Shown here: in pieces, positions 56,586 through 64,000 of the stretch
How positions within the stretch are numbered: the stretch's first letter is position 1
Layout: each line of letters starts with the position of its first letter
Source: Piper betle
Lineage: Eukaryota; Streptophyta; Magnoliopsida; Piperales; Piperaceae
DNA: 64,000 nt
Assembly (NCBI GenBank): GCA_033002965.1
Contig: JAURVB010004741.1
Location: forward strand, 1-64,000
Reading direction: 5' to 3'
Translations under genes and position numbers: made by a program
Notes under the pieces: generated by a model
What the model was told of the DNA's origin: nothing
The model's input: only the letters and a program-made list of their open reading frames with translations
Databases searched by the model: none

Positions 56586-59093
56586 ACAATGTCGATGCAT
56601 TACACAATTTACGCACATAATATGACCCCGTGTCAAACTGAGTTAATTCTTTGACCCCGGTTGCACTCGATGCATGGTGGTCGAATCTAGGCTCAGTCCG
56701 ACCTAGGCTACCAACAAGGAAAGTACGATGTTCTACCTATTATACATACCTGACTTGAGATTTCGTCTTACTGTAATCCGCTAACCCTAATCTGAATGAG
56801 GGCATAAAATTATACATTAGTATAATTTTATTTGCATGAACCTACATGCAACAACATGACTAATATACTATAAATTTTTAAATGATGTAATTAGTTAATG
56901 TTAGTCTTCATTACTTACTAAATTTTCAGCAATTATGATGATAAATTATCCCCATTCAAATCCCTATTAACAAGTTGATAAGTTAATTATTAACAGGACC
57001 CATACTTAATTCTTTTGTATTTACCTTATATTCTAACTCGACCGCATCGAGTTCTCCCTTATTTACCTGGTTGTCATTCTACTTTAACAATTCATTTAAC
57101 GACCCTAAAGCTCGCAGATTTATTGTAGTCAACAAGCGAAAGCCGGTATTTTCACCATGCATGGCGACCAACCAGTAACGTGGTGGCCTCCATTCGCTGC
57201 TTTGGGGTCTCCAACTTGGCCACCACATGGCAACCCTCAACCAGTTCTTGGCGACCCCATTCCGGCCACCCAATCAGCAACCCCGACTTGACCATGGTGA
57301 CTCCATGTCGCTCACATAATCAGCCCATGACCCATGGCGACTACCCTAGTCGGCCACATAAACAGCACCCGACCAGACCCATGGCGGCTCCCCTTGCACC
57401 ACCATGACGACGACCCTCTAGCACCATCATGATGACGACCCTCTCGCACCACCACGGCGGCACCCCCGACCAGCATGGCTGCACCACCACACCGACACCG
57501 ACCTGTTCTCCCCTTGGATTTCAGACCTGCGTGCCTCCTCGATGGTCTGTTTTGGCCCTCAAGGTGACTCCATCCGGCCACCATCACCGTCGGGAGCAAT
57601 TCCCACCTCCAGAACACAACCCCGCACCATGGAAGGAAATATAGCATGGTTGCTGCTGGAAAACAGCAGGACATCCTCCTTGTTTTCTTCTTCCCTTGTT
57701 GATTTCTCATTTAATTCTTATGTTTATCATGTTTACGATTTATGCAACATGTGTATGCATGCAACAAAAGAAAAAGAAAACAAAGAAAATTACCCGAGCG
57801 AAGGAGGAAATCTGGCGTTTGTCTGAGGAGGAAAAATGCAGATGACGCCCTCCCCTTCTCCTTTATATAATGTCATGAAGGCTAGGGTTTGTGAAAACTT
57901 ACTTCGCCCAGTATTTCACTTAATGAAGTAACCGGGTAATCGATATGATTCACTTTATTGTTTAAACGGTTTGATTCCGCTTAACCGATTAAACAATAAT
58001 TAACCAGTTAAAATACTTTTCACTTAACCGGGTAATTCACAGTTAACCGGTTGACGGTAAATAATTTGTATTAAAAAAAATAAATTTTCCAACATTCGAT
58101 CCCACCACGGCGAACGTATTTATTAGTATTATTAATATTATTATTTTTTCCGGCTCTTTACACTTCTCTGCACCAAAACGAGACCACACCCTTCTTCTCC
58201 ACCCCTTTTCTCGGCACCCAAACCCAGAATCACATCCTCCCACATTTTCAACCGTCTCCAGCAACCAATTGGAAGCCTAAAGTCGATGCTTTACAGCAGC
58301 TTCCCAAGACGAACATGTCCTGCACCATGGCGCGCGACTTCTGGCCAGCAGCACCGCTGGGGACGCAAGGTGACCTCCGTCCCGCCAGCAGCACCACCAG
58401 GAACTGTTCCCTTCTCCCCACACGACAACCCAAAATCCCGGCCAAGCGCTGTGAGCATGCACGGCATGAATCTTTGCCGACGGACTGGTATGGACGCCTG
58501 AAAACACCCACAGCGTTGTCCACCCTCCAAACCCCCATCCTAGACTCCTAAGACGTTAGAGACTGCAATTCCCTTATCCTAACCCACCTGAGCACATAGC
58601 ATAGAACGTTGATGAAACAACAGCACAACAAAAATGATCATGAATTGGTGAAACAACAGCAAGTTTACTTGACGCCCATGAATGGAGGAAGTAGCAGAAC
58701 TTTACATGATGATCATGAATTGATGAAGCAACAGAATTTAGCATGGTGATTAAGAAATGCATGAAAACTAAGATTAGGGAGATAGAAACGTTACCCAAGC
58801 AAGGAAGATGTCGGCTGTGGTAAGGAAGAAGAGAAGAAGATGAGAGCATAATGACGCCCCCTCGCAATTTATAAAATGAAAAATGACGTCCCTTCACCAA
58901 AAATGGCTAGGGCATGTGAAAACACTTTAACACCTGTGTTTTATTCTTTTAACCAAGTAACCGGGTATAGAATAAAATATTTAACTGGGTAGAGAATCTA
59001 ATATAATTAGTATTAATTCTCTAACGTTCGATCCTTCCCTACCCGAGTCGAATATATCAAATTTTAAAAAATATTTTTTCCAAGGTCTTAACA

Positions 59094-59900
59094 ATTGACC
59101 TAGCACCTGGTGTAACACCAATTTCTAAAGCACCATACCGCATGGCTCCAGCAGAACTCAAGGAGTTAAAGAGTCAACTAGAGGAGTTATTACAGGCAGG
59201 TTTCATCCGAACAAGTACTTAACCGTAGGGAGCGCCTGTTCTTTTTGTGAAAAAGAAGGATGGATCACTTTGGCTGTGTATTGACTATCGACAACCCAAT
59301 CAAGTGACTGTGAAGAATCGGTACCCCTTACCGAGGATTGATGACTTGTTTGATTAGCTAAAAACATTTGGATTATTTTCTAAGATAGACTTGTGGTCTG
59401 GTTATCACCAGTTACGAGTAAAGAAGTTAGACATACAGAAAACAGGTTTCCAAACACGATATGGACATTACGAGTTTCTAGTTATACCTTTTGCTCTAAC
59501 AAATGCACCAGCGGCCTTTATGTCACTCATGAACACAGTATTTCACGCATACTTGGACAAGTTTATTATCGTGTTTGTGGACGACATTCTGGTCTATTCA
59601 AATAATGAAGAAGAGCACGTGGAGCACCTGTCCATTACTCTTCAAGTTCTAAGAGAGAATCAATTGTTTGCCAAATTCTCAAAGTGTGACTTCTAGTTGA
59701 AGGAGGTAAACTTTGTTGGTCATATAATCTCAAAGGCCAGAGTTGCAGTGGTTCCATCAAAAGTGAAAGCAGTCACTAATTGGACACAACCCAAGTCAGT
59801 CACTGACATCAGAAGCTTTCTCGGTTCAGCTGGTTACTACAGGAAATTCATAAACAACTTCTGCATGCCATTGAGTAGCATCGCTCAAATGGAGTAGTAA
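59094..59900 (+). pseudogene. E1 reverse transcriptase
   Basis: Plus-strand RT of the E1 pol. The frame follows [32 protein letters not shown], a stop, [34 protein letters not shown], a stop, then [20 protein letters not shown] with the first catalytic aspartate, [20 protein letters not shown] and [15 protein letters not shown] with the intact catalytic pair (near 59565-59605). [19 protein letters not shown] and FLGSAGYYRKFINNF follow. There are at least four stops, but the active-site residues survive, so it is better preserved than E2. Confidence 0.92.
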
Positions 59901-60465
59901 GTGTGAGGAGAGTTTCGTGTCCCTAAAGAAGAGTCTAACAACTGCTCCAGTCTTGCACACTGCCAAATGGTAATGAAGGATTCGTAGTCTTCATTGATGC
60001 ATCCCTGTTTGGTTTAGGATGTGTCCTTATGCAGGGAGGTAAAGTGATGGCCTAAGCCTCTCATCAATTGAAGAATCATGAGCAAAATTATGCAACCCAT
60101 GACTTGGAACTAGCAGTAGTGGTTTTTGGACTGGAGACACTACTTGTATGGAGCCCAGTTTGAAGTCTTCACTGACCACCAGAGTTTGAAGTATATCTTC
60201 ACCCGAAATGACCTTAACATGCGACAAAGGGGATGGTTAGAGTATTTGAAGGAGTACAACTTCCAAATCTTATACCATCCAGGGAAAGCAAATGTGGTAG
60301 CAGACGTGTTGAGTCAGAAGGGCAAGGTGGACAAAGGTCAACAGCTAGCTAGACTTTGGGTCATGTCAGCAAAAGTGGTTGTTATCAACCCTGCGGAGCA
60401 ACTAACAGGGTTACTGGCAAATTTGGTTATTTCCAATGATTTAGTTGATCAGTGTTAAACTAAGC
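59901..60465 (+). pseudogene. E1 RNase H
   Basis: Continues pol in shifted frames: [20 protein letters not shown] (near 59990, first acidic residue), NHEQNYATHDLELAVVVFGL (near 60075), then an open piece at 60126-60458 with YGAQFEVFTDHQSLKYIFTR, GWLEYLKEYNFQILYHPGKA and NVVADVLSQK. This gives the usual RNase H order of D, E, D and the terminal ADxLSRK-like motif. It would degrade the RNA strand of the hybrid. Frameshifts disable it. Confidence 0.88.
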
Positions 60466-60856
60466 ACAATTGGGGTGATGAGGGCAAGACTCCTGACATT
60501 GTAGCTGATTCCAATAGTGTGATCAGATTTAGAGGAAGATTGTGTGCACCCAAGGAGGATGCACTGAGGCGGAATATCTTGGAGGAGGCTCATCACTCAA
60601 AGTTCTTGATACACCCTGGAGCTACTAAAATGTATCAGGATTTAAAGAGAACCTACTAGTCGATTGGGATGAAGAGGGATGTTGTGGATTTTGTCTCCAA
60701 GTGTCAAACTTGCCAACAAATCAAAGCCCAACATCAATTACCTGGACGACTATTCCAACTTTTAGAAATACCAACTTGGAAATGGGAGTGTGTCACATGC
60801 GATTTTATTGCAGAGCTCCCAAGGACTCAGAAGAAGCATGACTCCATATGGGTGGT
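60466..60856 (+). pseudogene. E1 integrase N-terminal part, cut by LTR-D
   Basis: The HHCC zinc-binding region is present: HHSKFLIHPGATKMYQDLK (60591-60645), a stop, then DVVDFVSKCQTCQQIKAQHQ. The core start follows: IPTWKWECVTCDFIAELPRT and HDSIWVVV, ending at 60856 where LTR-D begins. The catalytic core beyond the first aspartate, and the E1 3' LTR, are not in the window. E2 has lost the zinc region that E1 keeps. Confidence 0.88.
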
Positions 60857-61636
60857 TGTAAAGACCCGGAAAATAATAATAATAATAACAATAATAATAA
60901 CGTTCGACGCGGTGGGATCGAACGTGGGAATTTTATTTTTCATTTAAATGGAAAAACAAATCGTTAGCTGGTTAAGTATGATTTATCCGGTTAATTGAAA
61001 AGTAATTTTTAACCAGATAATTCGAGTTGAATCGGTTGAGTCGACTACACTATTTAACCATATAACCATTTAAGTTAACCATACCATGTACCCATTTAAT
61101 AGGTTAAGTGAAATGGTTAAGTAAACCATATCAATTACTCGATTATCCGGTTACTCGATTAAGTGAAATACGGGCGAAGTAAGTTTTCACAAACCGTAGC
61201 CTTCATGACATTATATAAAGAGAAGGGGAGAGTGTCATCCACATAATTTCTCTTCAAATAGATGCCAGCTTCCTCCTTCACTCGGGTAATTCTTCTTCCT
61301 TTCCTCTTCTTAGTTGCATAAATCAAATGGATAATAAGCATGTTTAGATAATAAGCATGTTAAACATAAAATTAAAATCTGAAATCAACGAAGAGAAGGG
61401 GAACACTTGGAGGTCATCCTGATGTTTTGCAGCAGCAACAACGCCATCTTCCATCCTTGTGAGTTGGGTTGACGTGCTGGAAGTAGGCAGTGCTCCTGGC
61501 AGTGCTGCTGGCCGAACGGAGTCGCCTTGGGTGGCCGAGTCAGACCGTCGAGGAGGGATGCAAATCAGGAACGTGAAGGGAGACGAGGTCGTTGTTTCCA
61601 TGAGTGGTCTTGCTGGCCAGACGTGGATTCGCCATG
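60857..61636 (+). mobile_element. LTR-D, 5' part, inserted in E1 integrase
   Basis: TGTAAAGACCCGGAAAATAA start with AAT microsatellite, GACGCGGTGGGATCGAACG, ACCGG-type motif run and TATATAAAG near 61212. It follows the LTR-D order to about 61636 (compare the inverse of 57600-58162), then changes without a terminus into LTR-A. GTGGT (60852-60856) would be its left duplication; no right copy remains. Confidence 0.82.
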
Positions 61637-64000
61637 GAAAGGACGTCCTCCACCTAGCCTTCATTCGCATTCTCTTCTCTCCTGCGTGTCTTCTTCCTTG
61701 CTTAGGTATTCTTCCTATCTCCCTCTTCTTAATTTTCTTGCATGCATATTTTAATTTGATAATAAGCTTTATAATCGTGAGGATTAAAAGTTTAAAATCA
61801 ATAAGAAAACAAATGTAATTTTACACCGGAGAAACTAAAATTGCCGACGAGCGTCCCCTGTTTCGGCGAAATGGGGAAGCAAAGGCAAGGTAGCCGGGAA
61901 GCGGTGGCGACGGACGTTCCGACATCGGAAGATGATCATACCCTCTTCATCGATCAGTTTAGGGTCAATCTCACGGGTGTGGATGCCGGCCTGGGGTGGG
62001 ACATGGCCAAAAACAGTAATGGCGGCAAAAACAGGGGCAACAACATTGGGGGAAGAAATCTGGCTGCCCTAGGTGGCGACAAGTTCCAATAGGGCCGGGG
62101 AAGGTAGATAAGTGGTCGAGGGTGACCAGGCGACCACCCAATTGAAGCGGCGATGCTCGCCGGCGGTGGAATCGCCACCGTAAGCGCGCCGCTAGGAGGG
62201 CGATGCAGGCGTGGCCACTACTGGTTAACGGCCGGAGTTGGCCAGGGCGACACTGCCAGGGCATGGCAGGGCTGGTCGACGACGATTGACGGCGGCCGGA
62301 GGTGGTCGGCGGTGGCGGCTGGAGCATGCCTGGAGTCGGGAAGAGAGCTCGCCGGGGAAGAAGAAGAAGAAGAAGGGCGGTGGCAATTCTGTAAATACTG
62401 GTTGACTCGACACCGACTCGAGTTAAAAATAATACAAACACATAATAAATCTTTAAAAATAATTATTTTAATAGGTTATAGGGTAAAGTTACTAAACTAA
62501 TTAGTTATTGGACGAAGTCGACATGGACATAAGTAATAAAAAACTATAATGAGAAACTGTCGATAATTAATCAGCGTAATAAAAGCGATTAAATTAAATT
62601 GGACGGTTGTAAGTGATTAATAAATAAAGATGTTACCTTTACCATATTAAATTCAATATTAGGTAAATAAAGTGATTATTTTAATAACAAGTCAGTAATG
62701 TAGAAAATAGGTTATTAAATTATAGTCAGGTAGCAATCACTCGCGTCGAACGTAAATAGCATAATGGAAATAAATAAAGTTCGAAACTTTATAGAGTCAA
62801 ATAATTTAAAATAATTGTATTAATAATATTTATGAATTAAAATAATACAAATTATCTTAAATAATTTAATTGAACAACCTAATTAATTAAATTGTTGTAA
62901 GTAATAGTAGCGATTAAAAAAGATTATAACCGAAGGAAAATATACTAATAATAGTAATTAAATATTTGGGTATAAGTTGATAATTATTTTATTAATTGTT
63001 AGGTGTTAATTATGATCTAGATTATTAATGTAAAGTAGGATTTAAATGATTATGTCACATGATTAGTGTAATTTTAATATTGTTGAAATTTAATAGTGAT
63101 ATATATATATTAGTTATTTAGTTGCATGCATTGCTACTCAAATAAAATTATACTTATGTATAATTTTATATTCTCATTCAGATTAGGATCATCGGTCGCA
63201 GGTCCGAGTTCGAAATATCCAGGTCCGTATAATCATCTAAAATGTTGTATTTTCCCTTGTTGGCAGCCCAGGTCGGCCTAAGCCCAGATTCGACCACCAT
63301 GCGCCGTGGCGCAACCGGAGTCAAGGAATTAACTCAGTCCGACACGGGGCCGCACCATTAAAATTACTATGTGTGTCCGTATAATTATTTGAACTGTTAT
63401 GTTGCCTATATAATTATTTGGAATGTTGTATTGTTCGTATAATTATTTGAAATGTTATATTTTCCCAACTGGTATAACAATATGAAATGTTGCATTTTCC
63501 CAAATTGGTAGCCTTTATCGGCATTGATCTCAGAATGAGTTGGGAGACGATTTTTAAGCCTCAAGATGAATTGGGGGACCATGACTAACCTCAAGATGAA
63601 TTGGAGGACCACCTAATCTCAGGATGAGCTGGGAGATGTCTTCTAATCTCAGAATGAGCTGGGAGACAAAGTTCTAATCTCAGAATGAATTGGGAGACCA
63701 TGACAAATCTCAAGATGAATTGGGAGACCACCTAATCTCAGAATGAGCTGGAAGACGATTTTTAACCTCAAGATGAACTGGGGGACCATGACTAACCTCA
63801 AGATGAATTGGGGGACCACCTAATCTCAGGATGAGCTGGGAAACAATGTTCTAATCTAAGAATAAACTGGGAGACCATGACAAATCTCAAGATGAATTGG
63901 GAGACCACCTAATCTCAAGATGAGCTGGGAAATGATTTTAACCTCAAGATGAATTGGGGGAGCATGACTAATCTCAAGATGAATTGGGAGACCACCTAAT
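61637..64000 (+). mobile_element. LTR-A (minisatellite subtype), 5' truncated, runs off the window
   Basis: Enters LTR-A at GACGTCCTCCACCTAGCCTT (compare the inverse of 37660-37680). It continues with the GC-rich region (61850-62400), the paired TCGAG motif near 62405, the AT-rich middle, CAGCCCAGGTCGGCCTAAGC near 63265 and the minisatellite. The D-to-A join at 61637 is a recombination point within the non-conserved start region. Frames at 61971-62500 are GC-rich LTR. Confidence 0.82.
63513..64000 (+). repeat. 30-bp AATCTCAGAATGAGC minisatellite, cut by the window end
   Basis: At least 16 units of about 30 bp, arranged as a higher-order repeat of four forms (GAGACGATTTTTAA, GGGGGACCATGACTAA, GGAGACCACCTAATCTC, GAGACAATGTTCTAATC). 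It is the longest array of this type in the window. Confidence 0.9.

Larger units (their letters stand above)
52774..58162 (-). mobile_element. Solo LTR-D nested in LTR-A
   Basis: Inverted LTR-D. The left end AGTAACGACCGCCATG matches the inverted LTR-D end with its first T changed to A, and the right end is TTTCCGGCTCTTTACA. The duplication CTTCT flanks it (52769-52773 and 58163-58167). LTR-B inserted 32 bp inside its left end, and a later deletion removed the LTR-B end and some LTR-D. The D sequence resumes at 55366 (CACACCTGCGAAGGCAATTC). The long minisatellite at 55530-56585 makes it larger than the D copy at 1106. Frames at 57079-57826 are non-coding LTR. Confidence 0.88.
50502..59093 (-). 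mobile_element. Solo LTR-A (satellite subtype) in E1, with LTR-D and LTR-B nested inside
   Basis: Inverted LTR-A from TGTAATGACCCGCC at 50502 to AAGGTCTTAACA at 59093, flanked by a perfect duplication ATTGA (50497-50501 and 59094-59098). Joining the flanks rejoins E1 gag-RT codons. It is interrupted at 52773 by a solo LTR-D and resumes at 58163 (CTTCTCTGCACCAAAACGAG, as in LTR-A near 32940). About 3.2 kb remain after removing it, longer than usual because of the satellite. Confidence 0.92.

Noticed and set aside
57312..57826. 132- and 94-codon frames
   Set aside because: Inside the solo LTR-D between known LTR blocks; no domain recognised and overlapping on opposite strands.
61971..62500. 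Overlapping frames of 156 and 115 codons
   Set aside because: GC-rich part of LTR-A, open on both strands. The same region in other LTR-A copies (18630-18920, 32289-33060, 36903-37350) has different frames.

Overview
The window is dense, heterochromatin-like plant DNA. I see no intact host gene, no tRNA or rRNA gene and no CRISPR array. Almost all of it is nested LTR retrotransposon sequence, much of it reduced to solo LTRs, plus one endogenous pararetrovirus fragment and one degraded multi-exon sequence. The Tekay-type chromovirus pol, Athila/Tat protease, SIRE-like copia gag, tRNA-Met-type primer binding sites, a TRIM element and a caulimovirus-like insertion all point to an angiosperm with a repeat-rich genome; I cannot name the species. 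The long ORFs in GC-rich stretches are LTR sequence with few stop codons, not genes.

I use four working LTR families. LTR-A is about 2.7 kb, starts TGTAAAGACTGTG and ends GTTACA. LTR-B is about 2.8-2.9 kb, starts TGTAAAACCC and has a GC-rich core. LTR-C is about 1.2 kb, TGTTAAG...TCTAACA, Athila/Tat type. LTR-D starts TGTAAAGACCCGG and carries a GC-rich minisatellite. Target site duplications (TSDs) found by eye fix many insertions: CATCT (element E2, 6502-19639), ATCTC/ATCCC (solo LTR-A, 6989-9482), TCGAC (TRIM, 11202-12049), ATGGG/ATGCG (solo LTR-C, 13973-15128), ATATA (solo LTR-B, 22367-25282), GCCTC (solo LTR-A, 28203-30995), CTGGG (solo LTR-B, 41344-44133), ATTGA (solo LTR-A, 50502-59093) and CTTCT (solo LTR-D, 52774-58162).

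Layout. 1-3058: rearranged LTR-D element whose 3' LTR contains an inverted copy of its own 5' end. 3059-5780: minus-strand chromovirus gag-pol (E0) with three zinc knuckles. 5890-6330: repeats built from the tRNA-Met primer-binding motif. 6390-6501 and 19640-19756: an LTR-B fragment split by E2. 6502-19639: E2, a minus-strand Tekay-like element carrying a solo LTR-A, a three-LTR TRIM and a solo LTR-C. 19757-25714: minus-strand copia remnant whose LTR holds a solo LTR-B. 25870-27330: decayed gypsy pol. 27330-28202 and 30996-31612: degraded multi-exon sequence split by a solo LTR-A. 31613-37872: LTR-B and LTR-A pieces. 37873-44492: Athila-like element without RT and integrase, its 3' LTR hit by a solo LTR-B. 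44493-45339: old LTR-B. 45340-60856: E1, a plus-strand relative of E2 whose 5' LTR contains the pararetrovirus fragment and whose gag/RT boundary holds a stack of LTR-A, LTR-D and LTR-B. 60857-64000: LTR-D joined to LTR-A with a minisatellite running off the window.

The most interesting points are: E1 and E2 share a gag-RT fusion lacking the gag tail, zinc knuckles and protease, which suggests a mobilised non-autonomous lineage; the TRIM is a three-LTR, two-interior tandem with a perfect TSD; the pararetrovirus fragment is permuted and flanked by a 42-bp direct repeat; one LTR-D forms a 354/361-bp inverted repeat with two facing promoters; and otherwise different LTR families share short modules while swapping minisatellites at one position.
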